Of a DNA stretch of 64,000 bases, positions 34,505 through 42,773 are shown in pieces (within the stretch, counting starts at the first letter, position 1; each line of letters opens with the position of its first letter). The notes under the pieces were generated by a model. That model was given only the letters and a program-made list of their open reading frames with translations, was not told the origin of the DNA and searched no databases. The position numbers and the translations under genes were made by a program. This stretch comes from an uncultured Clostridia bacterium (GTDB lineage: Bacteria > Bacillota > Clostridia > Christensenellales > CAG-314), in NCBI GenBank assembly GCA_947570215.1, contig CANOTO010000004.1, positions 1-64,000 of the forward strand, read 5' to 3'.

Positions 34505-34758
34505 CGGGAGATACTACAAAAGTAAACAGACTGCTTAAAACGGCTCGCGGTCAGATAGACGGTATACTTAAGATGATCGAAGAAGACCGCTATTGTATAG
34601 AAGTGTCTAATCAGATTATGGCTTGTCAAGCTATCTTGTCGAAAGTAAACCGCGAAGTGCTTAACGCGCATATAAACCATTGCGTGCTAAACGCTACGGG
34701 AGACGAGCGTCAGGAAAAATTGGATGAAATCGCTAAGATTTTGGATAACTTGATGTAA
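34501..34758 (+). CDS. csoR: CsoR-family copper-sensing repressor
   Basis: The 85-residue all-helical protein has the CsoR/RcnR family pattern. Residues match a copper sensor: Cys in R-Y-C-I-E (about 32), then His and Cys in A-H-I-N-H-C (about 57 and 61). This Cys-His-Cys set binds Cu+ and releases DNA. It overlaps the copA stop by four bases. It should bind the G-rich operator at 31832-31850 and repress its own operon until copper rises. Confidence 0.93.
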   Translation: MTGDTTKVNRLLKTARGQIDGILKMIEEDRYCIEVSNQIMACQAILSKVNREVLNAHINHCVLNATGDERQEKLDEIAKILDNLM

Positions 34759-34805
34759 TTGATTTTAGTTGAAAGAATTGACGATACCCGTCATATATTA
34801 AAGGT

Positions 34806-35084
34806 ATGAACGATTCTTTTAACGAAAGCATATCCGAGATATGCGGGCTGGAATTGGCTACTTTAATCGGAAGCTACAAATATTCTGTATTCGGCAATAG
34901 TACTGTGGTTATCGAAGGGCACAAGGGCATAGTAGGCTACTCGGACGAAGTAGTCTCTTTTGCCGTTTCCAAAACGGTGTTGAATATCGAAGGCGCGAAT
35001 TTGCGTATCAGGTGTTTGGAAAAGCGTTTTGCTGTGGTAACCGGAAATATTTGTCAAGTAGGGGTATTAAACGATGAAAAGTAG
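34806..35084 (+). CDS. yqfC: Sporulation protein YqfC
   Basis: The 92-residue protein has the YqfC pattern, a hydrophobic I-E-G-x-x-G-I-x-x-Y-S strand followed by a repeat of short strands (NLRIRCLEKRFAVVTG). It overlaps yqfD by 11 nt, the order known in sporulating Firmicutes, where the pair is under mother-cell control and needed for normal spore formation. CATATATT lies about 10 nt before the start and could be a sigma-E-like -10 element, but I give that little weight. Confidence 0.85.
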   Translation: MNDSFNESISEICGLELATLIGSYKYSVFGNSTVVIEGHKGIVGYSDEVVSFAVSKTVLNIEGANLRIRCLEKRFAVVTGNICQVGVLNDEK

Positions 35085-36156
35085 CTGCGTTATATCCTTC
35101 GAAGGGTTAAACTTAAACCGTTTGTTCAATACTCTTTGCAAGCGCGATATAACGGTGCTGAACATTGTAAAGCGCGGAAAGCTTTGCGAAATCGAAGTTC
35201 CGCAAACTCGTTTGCGCGAAGTTATTGCGTTGTTGGAAGAAAGGTGCTATAATGTAGTGGGAATACGCTATAAGGGCGTTTCCGCCGTCAGCCGATTTGT
35301 TCGAGCACGTTTTGTTCTACCTGTAATTATTTTGTTGTGTGTGGCTATGACTGCGGTTTTATCTCAATTCTGCTTTCGTATCGAAGTCGCGGGAGATTAT
35401 GATAATAACGCGGTTTTGCAGGCGCTGTCTAACGCGGGCGTTCGCGTAGGCGGACGGCTGTACGATTGGAATGTGGACAAGGTTGAAAATTCCGTAGCCA
35501 ACGAACTGGACGCTATGTACGCGGTAGTATCTCGCAAGGGCAGCGTAGTTTACGTAAATGCCGTCAAGCGTAAGGAAATAGACGAACCTGTCGATATGAC
35601 TAAGCGGCGCGATATTGTGGCTACGCGTGACGGGGTTGTGGCAAGCGTTATGTGCGAGCAGGGAACCCCGCTTGTGAAGGCGGGCGACACGGTTAAAGCC
35701 GGCGACGTACTTATAGCGGGGCATAGAATTTTCAACGACGGAACGAGCAGAGACGTTTATGCTCTCGGACGCGTGACAATTCAGCTTACCGCTGTCGGTT
35801 TCGCCGAATACACGGGTGTGCGAACCGTCGATCAGCCTACAGGAAACTTATTCAAAACTACGGGAGTAGTTTTGTTCGGTAAGGAATACGCTCGTGATTG
35901 TCCTTTCGAGCGTTATACGACGGACAAAAGTGTAGCTTATTTGCATCCGTTGAATTTACAGATTGTAACAACCGTATATTGCGAAACAGAGCGCGTTACC
36001 GTTTCCGCTACTGTCGACGAATGCGCGGAAGAACTGAAAGCGCAGGCGTACGAAGTAGCCAAAGGCAATTGCGACTTTGCAATTGACGAAGTAATATACG
36101 ACGTTAATGCAAGCGGAGCGGAAGCGAGATTGATCGGAAAAATAGAATTACGATAA
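35074..36156 (+). CDS. yqfD: Sporulation protein YqfD
   Basis: The 360-residue protein has a soluble N-terminal part with L-N-R-L-F-N-T-L, one membrane helix (about 76-97, VLPVIILLCVAMTAVLS) and a large beta-rich part outside the membrane. That part includes V-x-G-x-Y-x-x-N-x-x-V-L-x-A-L and G-x-P-L-V-K-A-G-D-T-V-K-x-G-D-V-L-I-x-G, a lipoyl-like or hammerhead turn known in YqfD. Length is slightly below the usual 390-400. In B. subtilis it acts in the mother cell. It is coupled to yqfC. Confidence 0.9.
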   Translation: MKSSCVISFEGLNLNRLFNTLCKRDITVLNIVKRGKLCEIEVPQTRLREVIALLEERCYNVVGIRYKGVSAVSRFVRARFVLPVIILLCVAMTAVLSQFCFRIEVAGDYDNNAVLQALSNAGVRVGGRLYDWNVDKVENSVANELDAMYAVVSRKGSVVYVNAVKRKEIDEPVDMTKRRDIVATRDGVVASVMCEQGTPLVKAGDTVKAGDVLIAGHRIFNDGTSRDVYALGRVTIQLTAVGFAEYTGVRTVDQPTGNLFKTTGVVLFGKEYARDCPFERYTTDKSVAYLHPLNLQIVTTVYCETERVTVSATVDECAEELKAQAYEVAKGNCDFAIDEVIYDVNASGAEARLIGKIELR

Positions 36157-36168
36157 TCGGAGGTTTAA

Positions 36169-37119
36169 TTGGTTTCTAAAATTATCGAAACGTCGTCTAT
36201 GGACGAATTGATAAAATTATTCGGACCATTCGACGAGAATACAAAGGCGATAAGCGCGGCTTTGGACGTGCGGTTCGTTTTACAGGACGGTCAATGCAGC
36301 GTATACGGCGAAGAACATAACGTCGACAAGGCTATGTCCGTTATAGACAAGCTTAAAAGCTTTATTTACAACGGCGACAGCGTTGATATAGGCAGAGTCA
36401 ACTATTTGCTTGATTGCGTCCGCGACGACAAGCTTGACGAAGTGGACGAGTTGTTGGGCGAAATGGTGGCGATAACCAATCGCGGCAAACCCATCAAGTG
36501 CAAAACTGTAGGTCAAAAGAAATACGTCGATTTAATGAAAAAGAAAACGGTAACGTTCGGCGTCGGCCCTGCAGGCACAGGCAAAACTTATCTTGCCGTC
36601 GCCATTGCCGTTAACGAATTCAAGGCGAAAAAGGTTGACAAAATTATACTTACGCGTCCTGCTGTGGAAGCGGGCGAAAAGTTGGGTTTTCTTCCCGGTG
36701 ATTTGCAGGAAAAAGTCAATCCGTATTTGCGACCGCTGTATGACGCTTTGCAGGAAATGTTCGGCAACGAAACGTTTTCTAAAATGCTGGAACGCGGAAC
36801 TATCGAGATAGCCCCGTTAGCGTATATGCGCGGAAGAACGCTTTCCAACGCTTACGTCATATTGGACGAAGCGCAGAATACTACGAAAGAACAGATAAAA
36901 ATGTTTTTGACAAGACTCGGAGAAAACAGTAAAATGGTAATTACGGGAGACCTTACGCAGGTTGACCTGCCGAAGGGCTTGACTTCGGGACTGAAACACG
37001 CTATAAGAATACTCAAGGATATCGACGATATAGGAATAATAAAACTGAGCGAACGGGACGTAGTACGGCATCCGTTAGTGCAGAAAATCGTCAAAGCGTA
37101 CGAAACAGAGGATAAATAA
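36169..37119 (+). CDS. PhoH-family ATPase
   Basis: PhoH proteins are RNA-associated ATPases of uncertain role, often beside ybeY. The 316-residue protein starts at TTG with GGAGG (36159-36163) upstream. It has an N-terminal KH-like or alpha/beta part, then Walker A GPAGTGKTYLA (about 125-135), TRPAVEAGE, and Walker B LDEAQNTT (about 228). These match the family closely. Its stop shares one base with the next start. The run to recO is the usual Firmicute order. Confidence 0.93.
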   Translation: MVSKIIETSSMDELIKLFGPFDENTKAISAALDVRFVLQDGQCSVYGEEHNVDKAMSVIDKLKSFIYNGDSVDIGRVNYLLDCVRDDKLDEVDELLGEMVAITNRGKPIKCKTVGQKKYVDLMKKKTVTFGVGPAGTGKTYLAVAIAVNEFKAKKVDKIILTRPAVEAGEKLGFLPGDLQEKVNPYLRPLYDALQEMFGNETFSKMLERGTIEIAPLAYMRGRTLSNAYVILDEAQNTTKEQIKMFLTRLGENSKMVITGDLTQVDLPKGLTSGLKHAIRILKDIDDIGIIKLSERDVVRHPLVQKIVKAYETEDK

Positions 37120-38546
37120 TGGCAAAGAAACTCAAACGAAACAATATCAAGTGGAAACAGGTAGTCGCTAGCTATGTGATAGCGTTTATTTTGTTTTCCG
37201 CTTTGACGGTTTTACCCAATATCAAGAGCATAAACGAAATTAACGTTACTGTTCAGCTTATTACTACTGCGATGCTTTTGGTATCTATGGGTTTGTACGT
37301 CTACTTCGCAGACCGCGAAGTAATGGAAAATGCGCGGGAAACGTGGGCTATGTTTAGCACTATGATTGTTTCCTACTGCATTATTCAATTATCGCAGTTG
37401 TGGGAATACGCAATTTATTTAGTACCTTTTGCAATGTGTTCTTTGGTATTGTCCATTATAGTTTCAGGCAAATGCGGATTTTTTGCAAATTTCATAATTA
37501 TTATGCTATGCTTTATGCAGGCTATAATATGGAAAAAAGACGCCAACGAACGTGTGGACAATATTTTCTATTTATTGTTTAGCGGCGTTACGGAAGCAGT
37601 ATTCGTTTCGTTTTTATTAGGTAAGCAGTATAGAAGATCTCGCTATGTCTTGGCAGGCGTGGTGCTTGGACTCATTTCCGTAATTTGCGGCACTATCAGC
37701 TATCTAATATTCGAATCTATTTGGAAATGGGAAGAGTATTGGATAATTGCGGTTTGCTCGCTCGGAAGCGGAATGATAAGCGTTATGATAATGTTTGTTA
37801 CCGTTCCGTTATTTGAAAAGATTTTTAACGTGTCGTCTATTTTCCGTTTTTCCGAGATTGCAACTTCCGACAACGAGCTTATGCGTAAGCTGTTTGAAAA
37901 AGCTCCGGGGACGTACAATCATTGTCTCACGGTTGCAACCTACGTCGAAGCGTGCGCGGTAGCTATAGGGCAAAGCGCTCAAATAGCAAAAGCCGCCGCA
38001 TATTATCACGATATAGGTAAAATAAAAAATCCGTCTTATTTCGTTGAAAATCAGTTTGACGGATTTAATCCGCACGATAATATGACTCCCGAAGCAAGCG
38101 TCAATATGATAAAATATCACACGCTTAACGGGCTGGCTATAGCTAAGGAATACGGTCTCCCCAAGGAAGTTCAGTTGGCTATCTGCGAGCATCACGGCAC
38201 AATGCCCATAAAGTATTTCTTTCTTAAAGCGCAAAAGTACACAGACGGTTTTTTACCGTACGACGGCTATTGCTACGACGGCCCCAAGCCTACCACCAAA
38301 ATATCCGCAATTCTTATGATATGCGACGCTTCAGAAGCGGCTCTGCGCGCAAGCGGAGACAGCAACAGCGCGGAAAAGATAGTTAGTGACATTATAAACG
38401 AAAGAATGTCTTTCGGTCAATTCGTCGAATGCGACATAACAATGAAAGAAATAGAAATAATAAAGGATACCGTCGTATCTACGTTTTTGGGAATACGTCA
38501 CAAGCGTATAAGTTATTCCGACGTTAGAGTTGGGGGCGGAAGATAA
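37119..38546 (+). CDS. PgpH-type 7TM-HD phosphodiesterase lacking the extracellular domain
   Basis: PgpH/YqfF proteins degrade cyclic di-AMP with a cytoplasmic HD domain. The 475-residue protein has about seven membrane helices (about 15-205). The HD domain follows: NHCLTVATY (about 267), YHDIGK with the His-Asp metal pair (about 294), EHHG (about 351) and CDASEA (about 398). Family members are usually about 700 residues because a large extracellular domain follows the first helix; here that domain is absent and the first helix leads directly to the next. The enzyme should be active but lacks the usual sensor. Confidence 0.9.
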   Translation: MAKKLKRNNIKWKQVVASYVIAFILFSALTVLPNIKSINEINVTVQLITTAMLLVSMGLYVYFADREVMENARETWAMFSTMIVSYCIIQLSQLWEYAIYLVPFAMCSLVLSIIVSGKCGFFANFIIIMLCFMQAIIWKKDANERVDNIFYLLFSGVTEAVFVSFLLGKQYRRSRYVLAGVVLGLISVICGTISYLIFESIWKWEEYWIIAVCSLGSGMISVMIMFVTVPLFEKIFNVSSIFRFSEIATSDNELMRKLFEKAPGTYNHCLTVATYVEACAVAIGQSAQIAKAAAYYHDIGKIKNPSYFVENQFDGFNPHDNMTPEASVNMIKYHTLNGLAIAKEYGLPKEVQLAICEHHGTMPIKYFFLKAQKYTDGFLPYDGYCYDGPKPTTKISAILMICDASEAALRASGDSNSAEKIVSDIINERMSFGQFVECDITMKEIEIIKDTVVSTFLGIRHKRISYSDVRVGGGR

Positions 38547-39026
38547 ATGACGATATATTTTACGGATACCGGATGTATTAAGTTTACAATAAAACGGCTG
38601 CTTACAGGCGCGTTGAAGTATCTCGGTCAACCGCATAACGATATCGAAATGTCGGTCAGTTTCGTATCCCGCGAAGAAATACGCGAGCTAAACAGAGACA
38701 GCCGCAACGTAGACGCCGTAACGGACGTTTTATCTTTTCCTACGGTGGATAATCCCGAAAGAAAGACGTTGAATTTTTCTGCTTTTGCTTTGGACAGTAT
38801 CAATCCCGAAACCGGCAAACTCAATATCGGAGACGTGATTATTTGCTTGGACGTCGCTAAGGAACAAGCGGACAGCTACGGTCATTCGTTAAAAAGAGAG
38901 TTGTGCTTTCTTGCTTTACACGGTATGCTGCATTTGTTGGGATACGACCATATGAACGAAGCCGACGAAAAACAAATGTTCGCGCTTCAAGACGAAATTC
39001 TTGCTGTAATGCGAATTAAAAGATAA
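38547..39026 (+). CDS. ybeY: Endoribonuclease YbeY (rRNA maturation factor)
   Basis: YbeY is a single-strand-specific RNase acting in 16S rRNA maturation and 70S quality control. The 159-residue protein has the zinc motif LHGMLHLLGYDH (about 131-142; three His as ligands) and the preceding family pattern R-E-L-N-R-D-S-R-N-V-D-A-V-T-D-V-L-S-F-P. All catalytic residues are present. It starts right after the upstream stop codon. Confidence 0.95.
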   Translation: MTIYFTDTGCIKFTIKRLLTGALKYLGQPHNDIEMSVSFVSREEIRELNRDSRNVDAVTDVLSFPTVDNPERKTLNFSAFALDSINPETGKLNIGDVIICLDVAKEQADSYGHSLKRELCFLALHGMLHLLGYDHMNEADEKQMFALQDEILAVMRIKR

Positions 39027-39028
39027 AT

Positions 39029-39916
39029 ATGAGAAAAACCGGATTTATTGCGATAGTAGGCTTTGCAAATGCCGGCAAGTCTACGTTACTAAACGCATTG
39101 ATTAAACAAAAAGTGTCTATTATTTCTCCGAAGCCGCAAACTACGCGTGACAGCATAATGGGTATATGGACGGATGACGACAGTCAAATGATATTTATCG
39201 ATACGCCCGGCTTTCTTACAAGTAAGAACGCGTTAGGCGATTATATGCTTAAAAGCATCGATACTGCCGTTCAGGACGTCGATTGTATATTGATTGTAAT
39301 AGACGGTCACGACGGAATAGACGACAAGGAACTGTCTCAAATTGTCAAATACCGTAAGCGTAACGTTCCTATTGTTGTTGCGGTCACTAAAACTGATATT
39401 ACTCAGCCGGACAAGTTAATGCCGGAGCTTGCAAAGCTTAACGGAATGGAAGGTATAAGCGAGGTGTACTGTGTGTCGGCAAAGCGTAATAAGGGTGTGA
39501 ACGAGCTCAAACAAGGCCTGAAAAAATATCTTACTGGTAACTCTATGTATTTCGAAGAAGACGATATAACGGATAAAAGTCAACGTTATATGGTGGGAGA
39601 AATAATTAGAGAAAAAGTGTTGCTATGCTGCGAACAGGAGATTCCGCACGGCGTTGGAGTTGCTCTCAACAAGATGCAGTACGAAGACGGAGCGTGGGAT
39701 ATAGACGCAACTATAATAGTTGAAAAGGCGTCGCATAAACCTATAATTTTGGGTAAAGGCGGCGCAATGATAAAGGGTATTGGCGTTCACTCGCGCGAAA
39801 GTATTGAAAAGCTGTTGGACGCAAGGGTTTATTTGACTTTGTGGGTTAAAGTAAAAGAAGATTGGCGGAACAATCCGTCGATGCTTAACGAACTGGGTTA
39901 TTCCAAGCGTCGCTAA
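39029..39916 (+). CDS. era: GTPase Era
   Basis: Era binds the 3' end of 16S rRNA during 30S assembly. The 295-residue protein has G1 GFANAGKST (10-18; Ala-Asn where most have Pro-Asn-Val), G3 DTPG (about 58-61), G4 TKTD (about 119-122) and G5 VSAKR. A C-terminal KH domain follows with I-L-G-K-G-G-A-M-I-K. Length is normal. It lies 2 nt after ybeY. Confidence 0.95.
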   Translation: MRKTGFIAIVGFANAGKSTLLNALIKQKVSIISPKPQTTRDSIMGIWTDDDSQMIFIDTPGFLTSKNALGDYMLKSIDTAVQDVDCILIVIDGHDGIDDKELSQIVKYRKRNVPIVVAVTKTDITQPDKLMPELAKLNGMEGISEVYCVSAKRNKGVNELKQGLKKYLTGNSMYFEEDDITDKSQRYMVGEIIREKVLLCCEQEIPHGVGVALNKMQYEDGAWDIDATIIVEKASHKPIILGKGGAMIKGIGVHSRESIEKLLDARVYLTLWVKVKEDWRNNPSMLNELGYSKRR

Positions 39917-40007
39917 TCAATTGTTATAGTATAATACGGTTAAATTGTAGACAAAATAGTACTGTAAGACGTTGGTCTGACGAACGTTGCAAGGGATAAT
40001 TGACTCT

Positions 40008-40145
40008 ATGAAAAATACCGTATGGAAACTGTTTACCGAAACGGGGAACCCCGCTTATTACGTTTTGTACAAGGAATTGACAAAAGATGGACGTAACGAC
40101 AAAAGCCGTGGTACTGAAATCGACGGACTTCAAGGAAAGCGATAA
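40008..40145 (+). CDS. yqzL: YqzL-family small protein
   Basis: This 45-residue gene lies between era and recO, the same place as yqzL in B. subtilis. Its N-terminal half (WKLFTETGNPAYYVLYKEL) matches the family pattern of W-K-x-F, T-G and a Y-L-x-Y-K-E end. AAGGGA precedes the ATG at reduced strength. It overlaps the start of recO by 59 nt in another frame, which is unusually long. Function unknown. Confidence 0.75.
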   Translation: MKNTVWKLFTETGNPAYYVLYKELTKDGRNDKSRGTEIDGLQGKR

Positions 40146-40812
40146 GTACGTTTTGCTATATTCGTTGGAATACGGCAAAATTTCCGTTCATGCACGCGGA
40201 GTTCGCAAAAACTCTGCCAAATTGAAATTCGCTGTAGATCAATTTTGCTTCGGACAATACGAATTGGCGCAGTCTAAGGATAGGTTTACGCTTAAAACGT
40301 GCGAACAGTTGGAGAGCTTTTTTTGTTTGCGGGAAGATATAATTGCGTATTATTCCGCATGCGTAATTGCGGAGTGCCTCACCCTATATACAGAAGAAGG
40401 GCAAAGCGAACCGCCTGTATTCGTCGAAACGCTTAAGGCGCTGCAAGCGTTGTGCGGATCTCAGAATCAGTTAGCAGTTGCGTTGCGGTTTATGTTGGCT
40501 TTTTTCGACTTGCAGGGAATAAAATTGCAGCTTGACGCGTGCGTCGCGTGCGGAGAACCGAGTAGTCGTTTGTTTTTGGATTTGCAACGCGGCGGATTGG
40601 TATGCGATAATTGCCGAACCGCGGACAGTATCCGTGTGAGTCCGCGTTCGATCGCAATTTGTAAAATGCTTTGCGATATGCCTTACGAAAAATTGTCAAA
40701 CGTAAACGTTTCACTCGATATATTGAAAGATGCTTTGGGTCTATGTAACAAATATATATCCCACAGTTATTATCCGTTAAAAAGTCTTTCCGAGCTTATT
40801 AAATTGGCGTGA
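40087..40812 (+). CDS. recO: DNA repair protein RecO
   Basis: RecO loads RecA on SSB-coated DNA together with RecR. The 241-residue protein has an N-terminal OB-fold (K-A-V-V-L-K-S-T-D-F-K-E-S-D-K, then Y-G-K-I-S-V-H-A-R-G-V-R) and a helical part. Its zinc site is CxxC...CxxC (CVACGE about 151-156 and CDNC about 173-176), typical for Gram-positive RecO. The start is inside yqzL. A terminator follows directly. Confidence 0.93.
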   Translation: MDVTTKAVVLKSTDFKESDKYVLLYSLEYGKISVHARGVRKNSAKLKFAVDQFCFGQYELAQSKDRFTLKTCEQLESFFCLREDIIAYYSACVIAECLTLYTEEGQSEPPVFVETLKALQALCGSQNQLAVALRFMLAFFDLQGIKLQLDACVACGEPSSRLFLDLQRGGLVCDNCRTADSIRVSPRSIAICKMLCDMPYEKLSNVNVSLDILKDALGLCNKYISHSYYPLKSLSELIKLA

Positions 40813-40836
40813 CTGCGCGTGCAGTCGCGTTTTTTT
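40808..40836 (+). terminator. Intrinsic terminator after recO
   Basis: A 9-bp stem (40808-40816 with 40821-40829), which takes in the recO stop codon, is followed by seven T. Confidence 0.8.
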
Positions 40837-40940
40837 GTGTCCGATAGAATCCTACAGAACTCCCATGCGCTTTCTCGCGATGATCTTTGGTATATTCTAC
40901 TATTTAGCCGTACGGTATTTGCAACTGCACGGCTATTTGA

Positions 40941-40969
40941 TTGACTATTTGTTTGACGAGTGATAAAAT
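40941..40969 (+). promoter_or_regulatory. Promoter of the ABC exporter operon
   Basis: TTGACT (40941-40946), 17 nt and TAAAAT (40964-40969) lie about 30 nt upstream of the first ABC gene. Confidence 0.65.
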
Positions 40970-40999
40970 AACTTAATTATAACTTTTTTCGGTGTTAAG

Positions 41000-42772
41000 A
41001 TGATTTTCGGCAAGCATATCAACAAGTATTATTTGAAATATTCGCTTTGGATACTGTTCGGTATTCTGGCGCTTATTGCAGTCGATTATTTTCAATTGAT
41101 TATACCTGAATTATACCGAATAGTTATCAACGGTATTAACGACGGAACGGTGGAAATAAACAATCACATTGTTGCTTTCGACAAGGACGTATTGTGGAAT
41201 AATGTTTGCAAGCCGCTGTTCGTCGTTATCGCAGTGTTGGTGGCGGGCAGATTCACTTGGCGTATTTGTTTGTTCGGTTCCGGATATAAAGTCGAGCGCG
41301 ATTTGCGCGGAAAAATGTTCATACATTGCAACGGACTTTCCTGCGAATTTTATTCGAAAAATAAAGTTGGTAATATGATGTCATTGTTTACCAATGATCT
41401 CGAGACCGTTCAGGACTGCTTCGGAAGCGGCATTATGATGACGTTCGACGCGGTATTTATGGGCGGCTTATCGTTATACAAAATGTTCCGAATGGATTGG
41501 AAAATGACGCTGTTTTCTTTAATTCCTATGGTGCTGATGCTGGTTGTCGGAATAATAGTGGGAAAATATATGACTATGAAGTGGGACATTCGTCAACAGG
41601 CGTTTTCCGATTTGTCCGATTTTGCGCAGGAAAGCTTTTCGGGTATTGCAGTCATCAAAGCGTTCGTTAAAGAATTTAAGGAGTTGCTTGCATTCCGTTG
41701 GCTTAATAGAAAAAACGAAAACGCCAATGTGGCGTATACCAAAATCAGTACGTTGCTAAACGTATTCGTAACGCTATTTGTCGAATCGGTTATTTGTATC
41801 GTATTGGGATACGGCGCGTATTTAGTAAAAACCGATGTGTTCGACGCAGGGCAATTGATGGAATTTATAGGATATTTTAACGCAATTGTTTGGCCTGTTA
41901 TGGCGGTAACGGAGCTTATCGAAATGTCGTCGCGCGGCAAAGCTTCGTTAAAACGCGTATCCGAGCTGTTGGACTCGAAATCGGATACGGTTGACAGACC
42001 CGATGCTACCGATCTTGAGAAGGTTGACGGCAATATCGAATTCCGCAATCTTACATTCCGCTATCCCGATGCCGACTACGATGCTTTAAGCAACGTATCC
42101 TTCACAATACATAGCGGAGAAAGCGTCGGAATAGTAGGGAAAACCGGTTGCGGCAAAACTACGTTATCCGATCTTATCTTGCGTTGCTACAACGTTGAAG
42201 ACGGAACCTTATTTATAGACGGAAAGGACATTAACGAAATAACCACTCGAAGTTTGCGCGGTTTTTGCGCCTACGTTCCGCAGGACAACTTCTTATTTTC
42301 CGATACGATTGCCAATAATATCGCATTCGCTTCAGATGACGTCACTACGGAAAAAATTGTTCTTGCGGCGGAAATGTCTGATATAGACGATAACGTAAGG
42401 GCGTTTACTAACGGCTACGAAACAATACTTGGCGAACGCGGCGTAACGGTATCGGGCGGGCAGAAGCAACGTATATCTATTGCGCGCGCCTTGATGAAAA
42501 ATTCGTCTATTCTTATTTTGGATGATTCGGTCTCGGCAGTGGACACTGATACGGAAAGAAAGATTATCGGTAATCTCAAGAAAGAGCGCGCGGGAAAGAC
42601 GACGATTCTTATCGCGCACCGCGTTTCTACGGTATCGGGTTTGGATAAAATAGTATACTTGGATAACGGCAGAATTATCGATGTTGGCACGCATACCGAA
42701 TTGTTGGAAAGGTGCGAACAATACCGCAATATGGTTGCGTTGCAAAAGCTTGAAGATCAGGAGGGTATATAG
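41000..42772 (+). CDS. ABC exporter half-transporter with non-canonical Walker B (subunit 1)
   Basis: The 590-residue protein has a six-helix membrane domain (to about residue 310) and a nucleotide-binding domain. Its motifs are Walker A GKTGCGKTT (about 382-390), signature VSGGQKQR (about 484) and Walker B ILILDDS. The residue after the Walker B Asp is Asp and not the catalytic Glu. This is the sign of the degenerate site in heterodimeric exporters such as BmrCD or TM287/288. The partner starts 1 nt after its stop codon. It probably exports a drug, lipid or peptide. Confidence 0.93.
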   Translation: MIFGKHINKYYLKYSLWILFGILALIAVDYFQLIIPELYRIVINGINDGTVEINNHIVAFDKDVLWNNVCKPLFVVIAVLVAGRFTWRICLFGSGYKVERDLRGKMFIHCNGLSCEFYSKNKVGNMMSLFTNDLETVQDCFGSGIMMTFDAVFMGGLSLYKMFRMDWKMTLFSLIPMVLMLVVGIIVGKYMTMKWDIRQQAFSDLSDFAQESFSGIAVIKAFVKEFKELLAFRWLNRKNENANVAYTKISTLLNVFVTLFVESVICIVLGYGAYLVKTDVFDAGQLMEFIGYFNAIVWPVMAVTELIEMSSRGKASLKRVSELLDSKSDTVDRPDATDLEKVDGNIEFRNLTFRYPDADYDALSNVSFTIHSGESVGIVGKTGCGKTTLSDLILRCYNVEDGTLFIDGKDINEITTRSLRGFCAYVPQDNFLFSDTIANNIAFASDDVTTEKIVLAAEMSDIDDNVRAFTNGYETILGERGVTVSGGQKQRISIARALMKNSSILILDDSVSAVDTDTERKIIGNLKKERAGKTTILIAHRVSTVSGLDKIVYLDNGRIIDVGTHTELLERCEQYRNMVALQKLEDQEGI

Positions 42773-42773
42773 T

